Source: Trichostrongylus colubriformis
Lineage: Eukaryota; Nematoda; Chromadorea; Rhabditida; Trichostrongylidae
Assembly (NCBI GenBank): GCA_963978905.1
Contig: OZ022261.1
Span: forward strand, 3,721,992 to 3,785,991
Length of the DNA stretch: 64,000 bases
Direction of reading: 5' to 3'
Each line of letters starts with the position of its first letter. Positions within the stretch are counted from its first letter, which is position 1. A model generated the notes under the pieces. The model searched no databases. It had not been told where the DNA came from and saw only the letters and a list, made by a program, of their open reading frames with translations. Positions 23,401-35,031 of this stretch are shown here, piece by piece. The position numbers and the translations under genes are program-made.

Positions 23401-26400
23401 AATTTATATTGATTGATATTGGTATATGCATCGACTCAACCACCCTTTGTGATGTTATATGAAGGAGAAACGGAAAGATCGATCATTCAATGTCGATCGA
23501 TATTGTTTTGCACAGTTCTGAGGATGATAAGGCAGCGCCGTACACCAGGTAAAGGAGTGGTAAGGAGTTCACCTATGTGGTTATCGTGAGGTATGCCTTT
23601 AAACTGAGGGAAAAAAGGCTCCGGTGGATATGGACACGTACTAAGAATGCTAGTAAATGCTCCAGGTAAAAAACACTACAGTTCGGAGGCAAGAAGCGTG
23701 ACCGCGTCAACCAAGCAAAGGACGTCACCAAGAACGACCTCACCGAAGTTGAGTTGAGGCTGAGAACTCAATGGAAGGAACCAATGGCGACGTCTAACAG
23801 AGCAGAGGTCTTGTGAGAACGCACGACTGAAGCTAGGGAAAGGAAAAAGAAGAAAAAATATGAGGGATAGCAGACCCGAGCACTTGGGATCAGCTGAAGT
23901 GAAAGACGACGAACGAAAACCAACTATGTACCTGTAATGATTACGTAATGTAATTGAATTCGAAACTGTAGAGGATACCAAGGTAGTACCATAGAGGAAC
24001 AAGCCACTCAGTTACGGCCCTCACTGTCGGACTTTGTCAGGAGCACTTCAGCGGAAGGGGGGTGGGGTGGCAAAAGGAAAGACCGTCGGTGGAAGTTTCA
24101 CGGAACGGAGAGGGACGAGCTTAGGAAGACGATGAGAGCATAGAAGACTTGATCGTCTGCAAGGTTGTAAACGACTTGCCAAGGCTGCCGTAGCCAAACA
24201 GATAACACGGAAAAATGCTGCTTATACGGAAAATTCACTGATAGAATTCAGTGAGTTTGTCTTCGCTGGAAGGCTAGGCGACGGTCCATACGTGATGGTA
24301 GCCACGAGGCTGATTTCTTAACAAAAGGTCAGGAATATCTCAAGGGCTTACGAATAAAGGTTTCTCTTTTGAAGAAGATTACGGGTAAAAAGAGCAGATT
24401 AGCCTCATGTCGGAAAAACAAGCAATAGACGACATTTTCATCGTACACAAGTGATATAAGAGTACAAATAAAAGCTTCAGCTGTTTTTTTTAATGCCAGT
24501 GCGATTTGTGGAACCATTATCGGCCCAAGGTTTCGGCCATCTCGTCTTCTTCAGAGGTCCGAAGATGAACCGAAGCTTTTTTGCAAAGTATCCGAACAAG
24601 CTCTCCTCCCCTCTGGCGTCTCCGGGGGTGTGTGGCCTTATGTCAAATTTTCGCGAGGCCGCGCGCGTCAAGCGGCTCGGCAACTTCCTTCAAGTGTTAT
24701 TGCATACATTGCGTATACCACCGACCGCGTCAAGTCGTGCTCATGGCACCACGAGTGCGACGCCGCTACACACCCCGGTTCCGGAGCCTTTTTGAGATCG
24801 CTATCGGGCAGCCGGTAATGAAACAACACACTCACCCAAGATTCCACCAGCGAAGCAAAAGATCGCGCCTCAATTGTGTCAGCAAGGGCGAATGAGTTTT
24901 ACTTGACTCGATGTTCCTTATACGCCAGTAAGTACTGCTGCCTTTACTGTAACTCGCCCGGTGGTACGAAAGGCAGAAGTTCATTGCTAATCGGGAGGCA
25001 TTCGCTTCGGTTATTCATTCGTGGCTAACTTGTGGAAATCCAGAAGGATTCTAACAGTTTCCGTGACGAAACTTCCGTTTCGTACGCCAAACTAGAGTAC
25101 ATTACGTCAAAGTTATTTCCGTTATGTTCCTCAATTTTATGCTTGCCAAATGGTGTGGTTATAAAATCACGTATTTTCCCAGGGAAAAGCCATATTCAGG
25201 TCTCCGAAGAAGATGAGAAGGTCGGATCGTTAGGCCAATAAAGGTTCTATATCTAACCTCGTATCGGCATACAAGAAAGAAACAGTGGACACATTATGCC
25301 AAGGTTGGTACAAGGGCGAACAAGGGAGCTATTAGAAGCGTCAGCCTTGCTGCCCAGTTTCTCCCGCCCATGCCAACGCCATCGGCCCCCTAGCTCGTCT
25401 GGTAAGAGGCCTAGACGGTGATAATATTAAGACTCAGGTAGACCCTCGAATGAAACGGTTCGGGTTGGATTTGGATGGGACCACCGGGGTGCCCGCGTTT
25501 GATGGTGCTCCAGACTGCCATCGGGACATAGTGCACAGGACGACATTGACGTGCTATGCTTCACGAAAGAAGCGCTAATCCGTGACAAAGATCCATGACA
25601 GGAACAGCACGTCATAGGATTGAGGATAAGGTGGCTTGTGGCTGGTGGCGTCTGGACAGGATCAAGAACGAGGACGTAAGAGCAGTTCAATCATGCAAAA
25701 AGCTGCTCTCGACAATGACAGAGATCAGAAGGAGCTTAGAAGTGTCGTAAACATAACTAACCATGCCATGTCAAGGGAATTTAGATTTTTTCTTTCATTT
25801 ATGAAATTTCAATTCCGAAAGATTCTAGCCGATTTATGTTTATGTATATGCTCCTATATGCATGCGCTGCTTGAAACTTCAAAATGAGAATTAGAATTCT
25901 TTAAAATTCATTACTTTCAAAAATAATACAACATTATTAGAGCTCAATACTTTCAGAAAAGAATTACAACATTCCATTTTTATTCTAGATTAAAAACGTG
26001 TTTTTGAACCGAGAAAAAAGTTAACTAAGATTCGAAAATCATTTCAACTCATCGTGATACTGGCACGCATGGTCGCCTAACTTGAATTGAAATCTAAGCG
26101 GCACTTTAAAAGGATGTATTATTAAGTAGGGCTTAGAGACTGAAAAAATCCATCTGAACCGTTTGGTGCCTCTGGCCATATCTCCCATGTTCACCTCTAT
26201 CATGAAACCTACTAAAAGCTCCCAGAAAGTTATGGAAAAAAATCCAAAAATCAAAAAATTCAAAATTTCCCAATAACCTAATGTCTTCGTACACATTCCA
26301 AATAAAGGATACACATGCGCACATATATAGCACACGTACACGTCACCCTTTAAGATGGCTAATTGCATCCTGATCGAACAATTCGGAATAGAATATCTGA

Positions 26401-26888
26401 TATGGCGAGGCAGTCAGAGAGTGACGTCTTGACACTTATAAGATAGAGCTAAGCAATTTTCTTGGCTTTAAATAAACATTACGTACCATGTGAAAACCGG
26501 AGGTGGAACTGAGTACACTTCACACTTCAGTTCTATGGATGAGCCAGCACGTACGGTCCTGTCGACCATATCAAGGCTCGAAAATCTCAGCTCGGTTGCT
26601 CGAGAAAGTTGGGCTGAAAACAGTTTTACGTTATTTATATGGTACTTGACGAAGAAATTTCAACAAAAAATAAAGCACACCTTTGTCAAGCTCATTGTTC
26701 AACTGTCTCACGGACGTTTTCAAATCCTTAATTTACTACAAATTATGAAATGTTACACGACAGCTATAAAAAACGTAGTTAATATATATCTAACAAAACT
26801 ATTATTCCAGCTGTAAAAAAAAGGTGCACACCTCATAATTGGCCTTAGCAAGTGCTACAAGGTACCATCCCAAAAATACAGTAAGCAT
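20407..26888 (-). CDS. zig-2/3/4: Secreted two-Ig-domain protein, ZIG-2/3/4 type (6 exons)
   Basis: Minus-strand exons in order: 26832-26888, 26681-26726, 26487-26613, 23082-23287, 22281-22474, 20407-20580. They join in phase to 267 codons and TAA. Exon 1 encodes a signal peptide ([16 protein letters not shown]). Ig1: C65, W77 (PPPVFTWKLNGKL) and C128 ([12 protein letters not shown]). Ig2: C180, W191 (GATIAWYF) and C233 ([14 protein letters not shown]), preceded by [12 protein letters not shown] and LPNGDLLV. These segments match the C. elegans zig-2/3/4 group as I remember it; which member is the orthologue cannot be settled by eye. No membrane anchor, so it should be secreted. Known: ZIG proteins act in maintaining axon positions in the ventral nerve cord. 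The 46-base exon 2 has a weak acceptor (AATTAAG) and is the least certain; without it the phase breaks. Intron 5 contains the antisense unc-3 fragment. Confidence 0.92.
21008..22039 (+). pseudogene. Duplicated unc-3 HLH exons 11-12 inside the zig-type intron 5
   Basis: Copy of 11657-12680. The exon equivalents are 21668-21806 and 21858-21919, with intact splice sites and an identical 51-base intron. Against unc-3, the coding part differs at five sites: four silent and one Ser-to-Ile (TEPSIDF becomes TEPIIDF). No DNA-binding, IPT or tail exon accompanies it; it lies 6.3 kb past the unc-3 stop codon and antisense to the host gene. Probably a non-functional segmental copy; use as an alternative exon would need transcript evidence. 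Confidence 0.88.
22067..23010. repeat. Related repeat blocks in zig-type introns 4 and 5
   Basis: Blocks at 22067-22230 (intron 5) and 22790-23010 (intron 4) share CAACAGAGCCCGCCTTCT-type and CTTCCGTATCCA...TGATATTCGG/TGACATTGGG segments, and resemble bases 20-160. The fragment around 20900-21005 (GGACTACCCGCCT) has a relative at 60715-60832. Diverged dispersed elements, no frame. Confidence 0.5.
23288..26486. other. Intron 3 of the zig-type gene
   Basis: A 3.2 kb intron. It contains a purine-rich stretch (23660-24250), a relative of the hairpin repeat of 1548 (24520-24560), and one end of the GTGTGGCCTTATGTCAAATT MITE family (24622-24740). Open frames on either strand (for example 23676-24002 minus) lack splice logic or motifs. 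No nested gene is supported. Confidence 0.5.
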
Positions 26889-29800
26889 ACTGGTACTAGT
26901 TACGAATGTTCTTTTCTTTGTATATGTATAGAGATGAGCAATGGGATGAGAAAGGTAAAGCTCCACGATCTTCCTGCCTATATACCCCAATGGGCGGAGC
27001 TGGGCTGAGGAGGATTAGGGAGCCGGCTGTGATCATGGAAAGGGGCGGATAGACACATAGAGCATCAAAACTTACCCTTTGACAGCCCTGAAGGAATACC
27101 TATGCGTCTATCAGAAGATGTAGCTAATCCGGGCCCGTATATTGAAGACGCCACCTCCATTGTCGTGTTAAGCAAGATTCGGACCCTCATGAATGATTTT
27201 TCGAATGAAGAATCAAACACAAGAGTGGTGATAAGCAGGACATTTTTGGAATTTCTTTAAAAATGGGGGATGTCGTGGGACTTCTTGCACTTTTAAAATC
27301 TTTTGAAAAATTGGAATGTCTAAGAACTTCATGACGATCGGCTTAACGGCATAACCGACCCTTTTTCAGCAGACGATTTGGGAGCAGCGATTGCAAAAGC
27401 TCGACCCCGTTGCAAAGGGCAGAGGATTGAATAAGATCAGCTAAAAAAGAGAAACCATCGCTTCCATCCACCCCATTCGAATATTTTTCGAACGCCCAGG
27501 AGTTGTATCATCTTTGATAGACCAGAATTGTATTATCCATTATGATCTTTGGCGATAGGAGATTAATCACTGAGTTGCACGTCACAAAAGGTTCAAATCC
27601 TCCACCCACATATCTTGAATCGTATCTCAGTTCGGTGAGAGTTCTGAGAATAGATATTTCCAGGCGCCACAGTGGCAGTCCAACAGTACATATCAGTTTT
27701 GTATAAACAGAAAAATTCATTCTCATCGCTTCTGTCCACCCTATTCGAATAATTTCTCGGTGCTATCGCAAAGGGGGTCTCTCACAAAAAGTTTCTCATC
27801 TGAGTATTTCTAAAGGATTTTTGTGGGATCACTCCGCAAATTCAAGCATATATTTTTGCCTGAGCCTTGAAGGATGAAAGAAGGGGTTCCATTGCCTTTC
27901 TTGGGCTAGGTAAAAATAGGGTCCAGTAGTGAGATGCCCCCACCTCATTGCAATAGCACCCAGAAAAACTCATTCCCATCGCTTCTACCCACCCGATTCA
28001 GATAATTTCTCGAGAGCTCAGAAGTCGCTTTATTAAATTCAATCCAATCCAAGTAGATTAATAAATTTCATACTTTTTTTTGACAATCCGACATTTTGAG
28101 TTCCTCTTCCCTTTTTCTCCCTGGAAGTACAGTAGCGGTCAAAAATATATGCGGATAAGATATTTGGGTGATATACTGAGTCATTATCATGGATGGATTA
28201 CGGATTTGTGGACAAATTCTCACACCACTGCCAATACTTCTACAAGAATTTCAGGGACAGCAGGTGGGTAGTGATGTGTGTATGCTACATGATGCCCGTT
28301 TTAGCCGTTTTCCTCCCACACGAAATGGTGGATAACTCATGAAATCCTTCATGATTTCTACTTCTACTACGTCATGTCGAAACAAAGTTAGACGTCGGAG
28401 AAGTCTTCCTGCACGGTAGCTACCAAAGTAGACCTATATCGTATAGTATCAGGACGTCCGATCGCTTTCGTTCACTTGGAAAACGATCGGCGAACATTTA
28501 GGGTTTGCTGCACTCCCAAAGGAGTACAACTTAGAGTTACACTTGTACAGGTTAATGAACTCACTTTTTTAGGAAAATTGATTTGGCTCGATTAATGGAT
28601 CCTTAATAATTGTCTTTCATTTACACTCTCCGGCGGAAAACGGCCAAGACGGGCATCACGTAGCAACCACTAAGGCTGCGTACTAGGGAGACGGGCCTTT
28701 GGCTCGTCCGGGCTGGCACGCGAGAAATTGCGCGGCAAAGTGCGCGACGCCACGTCCGACCTCGTCGTCTTTGAATGGAGCGCGAATTCGGTATCGCGTT
28801 CATTTAGATCAAGATACTCAGGGGTTTGGTAAGAAAAGGGCTCTCCCCTCCACCCATCCGTGATTAAGTTGAGCTTTTCCGATGTTATGTTCTTTTTCGT
28901 GCAACACCCTTTTATGAGCGCTCAGATTACTTATTGCTCCCTCTAGGGACTTAATTTTGAGAAGTCTGATTACAATGAAATCTGTTTTTGTCTCTTTATC
29001 TCTATTGGGTAAAGAAGTATTACACAAGAATAGATCGTCTTATAACCACTAATGGAAGCTAATGGAAGGAATGAGAAGTCTGTGTCCAACAAAATTCCTA
29101 ACTACCTCAGCTTTTATCCGTTCCATTACCTGTTCTTACGTGTTTGCGCCCAATCAACGACGCCGCGCACTTCGCCGCACACGTTGCCGCGAGCCAGCCC
29201 GGACGAGCCAAACGCCACACACCCCTGCGTACTACACTCCTCATAGCCTACCTGCTGTTTTTGAAATTTTGGAGGTTTCAAATAAATCCGTAAGTAGAAC
29301 AATTGGCAAATTTTTTGCGGTGCTTTTAACAAGGCCGAACGAAGACGACAGCGGTTTACGATCGCCTAAACCCTGATATGATCGGAAAGTGCAGACTACG
29401 TGTTTTGGTAGAGGCATCCACGGAATGTACCGCTGGTAAGCCCTTTAAGCCCATTAATTACTAGCTTGTCTCCTGTGATCATCCACATATATGGGTGAAA
29501 ATCTCAACAGCCGTAGCCCTAAAAATTGTGCTGATTTACGACAGCGTTCATACACGATCTGAAGATGACACAGCCTGATACTTGTCTAAAAATTGCATCA
29601 TATCGACAGCGTCAGCTCTAATCTTAATCCATGGGAATACCACTATTCATCTGCTCAGCAGCCTGCTCGCGAACATTGTGAATAGCGCCTTCACAAGCAT
29701 ATCGAGCAATGATGAAAAACGAACGCAAAAATTCAAGTAAGCTGGTCCGAAGGAGGGAACGCTTTTCCTTTCCATTGACTTCTGTGGAAGACATCTCATC

Positions 29801-30029
29801 CAGCTGCCAATACCGGCGTATCGATCGAAGCTATGCAACTCTGTTATGTGACGCGCTCATCGTGGGAGCAGCCAAAGCGACCGGTGGTCCGTCATCTAGA
29901 CTAGAGCCTGTTGAGGAGTCTAATCCAATATTCTTGGAGAATAAGCAAATATGTAGTGGTTGCTGAGTTCGAGGAACAAAAGCGAGTTGTGAAAAAGCAA
30001 TCTTGTGGACGAGTGAATTTCGTTTATTT

Positions 30030-30190
30030 GGGATCATCTGTCTCCAATTTGCGGAATTATTTACTATTCAGTTTGTGTGTCACTTTACTATCCAATTTGC
30101 GAAATTTTTTCTACTGTCCAATTTGCATATCACCTTACTATCCAACTTTACCATCGTATCACTTTACTATCCAGTTTGCGAAATTCTTTT
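30030..30190. repeat. Degenerate short tandem repeat
   Basis: Four to five copies of a ~25-35 base unit like CACTTTACTATCCAATTTGC then GAAATT follow one another with variable spacing. No coding meaning is apparent. Confidence 0.6.
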
Positions 30191-30684
30191 ATGAATTTCA
30201 CAATCTTGTCATCATCATGTCGCTTGCGTGCCATTGACCTTATTCAACACGGTTGCACACTACGGCCTAATCCGTCTCAAATCGTCGACTTTGCAAAAAT
30301 TAGATACGCTATTACGTATCGTAACCATGGATTACGCCGAAGACCATCTGTTGCAATTTTCCTAAAAGCTTGCGAAATCTCACGTCTTCGTCACTGATTT
30401 TGTCATATTGCAAGCTAAATATCTTGTAAAACATAGGGCTTCCACTGATCACGTGGATATAATCCTACAAGTCAACTTATAAAATTTGACCTCAAAATAC
30501 TTTTTTGCAGACGACATTCCGCATTAATCTGTAATAGTGATCAATAATGTGGTGCACATGCGTACACTAACTAACATGATACGTCAGCGTATAATGAGTG
30601 ACGAATGACTTGGCAAGTTGACTGTTACCGTGCTGCACTAGATTCCACTGCAGTAAACAACAACTGCTTGATGTTTTCTGATAG

Positions 30685-31365
30685 ATTTCTTCAAAACGAC
30701 GCATTTTATGATCTGTGGATGTATGGGGAGAATGGCAGTTATCCTGGTGATTACAAGTATTACTATTATTTTTCAAAGTCTTCCAGTGTCTCTAGGTTTA
30801 TCAAAATTTCTTCAACACGATGCATTTGATGATCGTCTTGTGGGGAGGTATGGGGAGAATGGCAGATGGCTTGGTGATGTCAAATATTACTATTATTTTT
30901 TGAAGTCGTGTGGTTGTATGGGGAGTAGGGCAGATGTACTGACGATTACAAGTATTACTATGATTTTTTAAAGTCTTCCGGTGTCCCTAGGTTTTCTGAA
31001 ATTTCTTCGAAACGACGCTTTATGATGTATGGGGCGAATGGCATATGTCCTGGCGATTACAAGTATTACTATTATTTTTTGAAGTCTTCCGGTATCCCTA
31101 GGTTTTTAGAAATTTCTTCAAAACAACGCATTCTATGATCGTCTTGTGAAGGTATGCAGAGATTGGCGGAGATGTCCTGGCGATTACAACTTTTACTATT
31201 ATATTATTTTTTGAAGACTTCAAGCGTTTCTAGGATATTTAAGATTTCTTCAGAACGATTACGATCGTCTCGTGGAGGGATGAATGGGGAAAATGGCAGA
31301 TGTCCTGGCGATTACAAGTATTACTATTATTTTTTGAAATCTTCAGGTGTCCCTAGGGTTTTTGT
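30685..31365. repeat. Tandem array of ~110-130 bp units
   Basis: Five units start at ATTTCTTC: 30685, 30806, 31001, 31112 and 31244. Each contains GGCGATTACAAGTATTACTA then TTATTTTTTGAAGTCTTCCG and ends CCCTAGGTTT. The second unit is 195 bases and holds an extra partial copy. Units differ by substitutions and small indels; short frames across the array shift between units, so it is non-coding. Confidence 0.8.
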
Positions 31366-32707
31366 CGCACGGTTGAGTGACCGATGATGACTGATCCATG
31401 CATCTGAGATGTGCGCACTATGGATGACCTCACTGCATGGTTTTGGATGTCAACATTCTTGGACATTTTGTAGCTATATTCTCGCCCATCTTCACCCGTT
31501 AGGGTCCAGAGAACATCGGATTGGTCCCTGTTGATCCTGTAGATTATCCATACACGTGAATGTGAGGATCACATAGGAAATCTCCTTGGTTCTTTACAAA
31601 TTACTTTGATTATTGAATCTAGAGAACTTTCTAATAAATAAATCTAGGAAACATCAAAAAGAAAACCGGCATGCACTTCCGTTTTGATCTCCAGATCGCT
31701 TTGCTTGTGAGTATTCTTTCTATTTATAAATAATAATGAAATCCCTAATGTCATGTCTGAGGGCAGATTCACTCTAGCATACAATATACTATTGTCTAAC
31801 AAAAAGGTTGAAACCAGAACTACCTCGAATGTGTGCTCAGTAGTCTGAGTGCAAAATTTGACGAAGCACGATTACGCCAAGGGCCCTAATTCGATCCGGG
31901 GAAAAATTCAGGTTCCCGATATTTTCTTAGGTACAAAAACTCAATATCTCACGACTGTTATGTTGGGAAATCGATCAATTTGCTTTCGATCACAGTGTGA
32001 TGCCATTTCGTCAGGCATCGCTTGGCCTGGGGTCAAACTGGTCCCTTTTTTCGAAGTGTCTGTCACTGTTGAACTCATTGGAAGGACGGAGAGCTGGTAA
32101 CGTGACAAACTGTTATTGCAAGGTTCAAGGAGTACGATGGGTTCTGCTGGACATCTTTGTCGAGAATTTGGGGAGCAGTCACGTCACGATCTTCATGGTG
32201 TGAGGTTGCAGAAGGATGACTAAACCTTGTTCATGAAGTCTTCTCAGCTGGAGCATCTCATTTTGGTTGAGCCGCACCATTGACAGGGTGCTGGACAGAC
32301 TTAATCTCTCAAATCACTTCCCAGTGCATTGAACCCTCTATAGCCTCACTAAAAACAGCCCATGGATATTTTGGGATGTAAATCCAGCTTTATTCTTGTC
32401 ATCGGATTTTCGGGCTGCCTCCAAATCTATGCCGCGTTTGGCTCACACGGCGCAAATCTCCGAAGCAGCTCTGGTATTCTTTTGTCATCGGTAAAAAGGA
32501 TGAGTGCTGAAACCGCAGTTTCTGTGACGCTGACAATCTGTACTCAGCGGCCTGTAATGAAGACAATATTCAGTTGCGTAATAAGACATCAAAACGCTAT
32601 CGTAGAGCAGAAGAAGCTTTACGCAATGGAATATTGCACATGATCTCGTGGCAAAAGATTAAAGGAATAGTGCATGTAAAAATGAGATTCTTTGTTGCTC
32701 ATACATT

Positions 32708-33040
32708 TTTAGCGTATTTCCTTTATAAGGGCCGTATGCGAAGTTTCATTCAAAAAAGTGAGAATCAGGCTGAGTTATAGCTCTTCGTAGTGTCGGCCGG
32801 GTGGGCGGGGCCCCAGTTGCGTGTCTAAACCCGTCGTCCGCCGCGGTTGGGAACGAAGGGTGGAACTGTTTTTGTAACTCCCTGTCTCCGCTGTGCATCT
32901 CCGACCCCGGCGGACGACAGGGCGGGACGCTTACTCGGAGACCCCGCCCACCCGGCCGCCACTTTAAGGAGCTGTATCTTAGCCCGATTTTTGCGTGAAA
33001 CTTTGATTACAATCCCTGTCAAGCAATTACAACATAAATA
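32708..33040. mobile_element. Palindromic MITE, family D copy 2, with inner palindrome
   Basis: The left end GCGTATTTCCTTTATAAGGG then CCGTATGCGAAGTTTC faces the right end GCGTGAAACTTTGATTACAA then GCAATTACAACAT. A nested inverted pair, TCGGCCGGGTGGGCGGGG / CCCCGCCCACCCGGCCG, lies inside, with a further CGTCGTCCGCCGCGG / CCCCGGCGGACGACAGGG pair. The right end touches the mariner at 33041. Confidence 0.75.
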
Positions 33041-33942
33041 TTAGGTTGGTGAAAAAGTCCTGGGACACCAATTTCAAAAAAAAAGTTAAAATTCGAATAA
33101 AGGATCCGTGGGCCGATCGAAGTTATAGATCAATAGCCACACGATCGTAGATAACACTGAACTAACGATCAATTTTGCCGAGGTCTAAATAAGCAGTATC
33201 GATCCAGTTGAAGAGCACTAATGCTCCTCGATTGGATCGATACTGCTTATATAGACCTCGGCAAAATTCCGGATCAAGGACTTTCTGGGAAGGGTCGTTA
33301 CAGGGGATGAACCCTGGGTCTTCTACGCGAATCATAGCAGGAAAGCTCAGTGGCTTCCCCAAGGAGAAGCGGCTCCGACTTAATCGAAGACAGACACCCA
33401 TCAAAAAAGGGTGATGCTGTGCTGTTGGTGGGACTCACAAGGAATGCTCTACCACGAATTCCTCGAAAGTGGTACCACAGTAACCGCAAGCATCTACTCT
33501 AATCAGCTGCAGAAGTTGAGCGAGGCAATGCAACAAAAGCGGCCAGGACGGAACAAAGTTTACTTTCTTCATGACAACGCACGCCCTCGTGTTGCAAGAA
33601 TGTCTCGGGAGAAGTTGGAGGAGCTTGGATGGGAAGTACTGCCTCACCCTCCGTATTCGCCCGACCTTGCCCCTTCCGGTTATCACCTATTTAGGGCCCT
33701 CAAACAAAATCTCAGAGATAAGGAATTTAATGATCAAGCTCAACTTGAATCGGAGGTGACGCGCTTCTTCGACTCACAGCCAGCTTCCTTCTGGAGAAAA
33801 GGTATTCGTGATCTGCCCAAAAATGGCAAAGTGTTATCGAGGCAGAAGGTGATTACTTTGTGATTTGGAATGACGAAGAAATAAAGTTTTTAAAATTTGA
33901 AAGAAAAGTTCTCAGTGTCCCAGGACTTTTTCACCAACCTAA
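33041..33942 (+). mobile_element. Inactive mariner, complete with TIRs and TA flanks
   Basis: Inverted termini TTAGGTTGGTGAAAAAGTCC (33041) and GGACTTTTTCACCAACCTAA (ending 33942) are flanked by TA on both sides. At 902 bases it is shorter than the usual ~1.3 kb. The transposase frame reads RVVTGDEPWVFYANHSRKAQ (first Asp 33306-33308), a stop at 33381-33383, then FLHDNARPRV (second Asp 33573-33575) and YSPDLAPSGYHLF. The third D of D,D34D, expected exactly at 33678-33680, is GGT, glycine. The amino-terminal helix-turn-helix region is missing; in its place lies a 36-base inverted repeat (33171-33206 / 33233-33268, one mismatch). So it cannot make active enzyme. Confidence 0.93.
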
Positions 33943-34026
33943 TATATGGGTAACAGAAAAACTTTTTTTTTCTTTGTGTACGATTCCTTCAAATGTAAAA
34001 TGAGCGAAAGAACGGAGGAATCGGTG

Positions 34027-34655
34027 TCAACCAAGTGTAGTGTGGAAAGTTAAGTCTTTCAGGATTTTCCACATTGAGGTTTGTGTAATCACAAGTGACA
34101 TCGTCTCATCAAGGAATTTCCAGAGAGTTGAGGGATCACATGGATCAGTAAAAATCCGAATGTTCTCCGTCTTAAAAACGTGAAGATTAAAGAAAGCTGG
34201 ACGGGGATTATTTCTTCCCACATTCTCTGAAACTCGCCTATGTGATACATTCAGAGGTCTCTTTTTTGTATGTGGTAACGAATATCCTTACACACCTCAT
34301 GTACTCAGACTTCGATAGAACGCAATTAGTAGAAAGCTATATCCGCTGTCTCATCACAAATTACATAAAAAATAGTTCAGTACTTCAGTTGTTCCCCCAT
34401 GCGTTGCCAAGGACATGACACACATGAATTCTTGAACTATTATCATAATACTGAAAAACGCTAACTCAGGGAGATTTTTAATTGATTCAAGGATTCATTA
34501 AAAATAAAAATCGATCTCAGGCTTTGCTGGCATAAAACGGGAACAACTTACGGGACGAACGAAGGTTTCCGACAAAGAATTGACCTGTTGAATTTCGGGC
34601 TGGCCCCAAATTAATTCATTCCATGGTGCAACATCGCAAGTTAAGGTGATATCAA
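34027..34655 (-). CDS. Candidate exon pair, possibly Ig-like, unplaced
   Basis: A minus-strand exon at 34552-34655 has a good acceptor (TTGTTCATCACAG) and a strong donor (GTAAGT) and reads VDITLTCDVAPWNELIWGQP then EIQQVNSLSETFVRP; the Cys and Trp spacing would suit strands B and C of an Ig fold. Downstream, after acceptor GAGTTTCAG, sequence from 34226 is open for about 65 codons to a TGA at 34027 (RNNPRPAFFNLHVFKTENIR, TSMWKILKDLTFHTTLG), but that frame does not follow in phase from the first exon. The family is not recognised. It may be part of a gene with missing exons or a remnant. Confidence 0.3.
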
Positions 34656-35031
34656 CTGTGATGAACAAGGAACCAGTTGAAGTCGACCGGCTATTCCAGA
34701 TTCAAGTACCGTATTAGTGGAGTCCATGATTCTCACTTCGCAGGGTGTGCCCCATTACACCAAGAAATTAGGATGGCCACGCATGCAGCGTTACGCGATG
34801 GATGCGAGCCAGGGGTACAGTATTAGTGAGGTTCTGAAGCGATTAAAGCTGAAATAAAGCGAGGGGCAGCGCCATCGTTTCAATGCTCAATCAATACGAC
34901 GGCTCTAGCTGGCACTGATCGCCCCGCGCGCAACGCAAATTTTTTGTCCAAATGACACACACTCCGTTTTTGCAGGACTTGTGATTTCTTGCGAAAAAGT
35001 CAGTCAGTGAAGTGCGATGCAAGGTAGCATT

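Larger units (their letters stand above)
26889..32707. other. Repeat-rich intergenic tract
   Basis: Upstream of the zig-type gene, so it should include that gene's promoter, which I cannot place. Contents: three copies of a ~35 base motif, CATCGCTTCYRYCCACCC-type, at about 27461, 27722 and 27972; an inverted pair at 28698-28752 and 29160-29212 (GGCTCGTCCGGGCTGGCACG / GAGCCAGCCCGGACGAGCCA); a degenerate tandem tract at 30030-30190; and the array at 30685-31365. No gene is supported. Confidence 0.5.
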
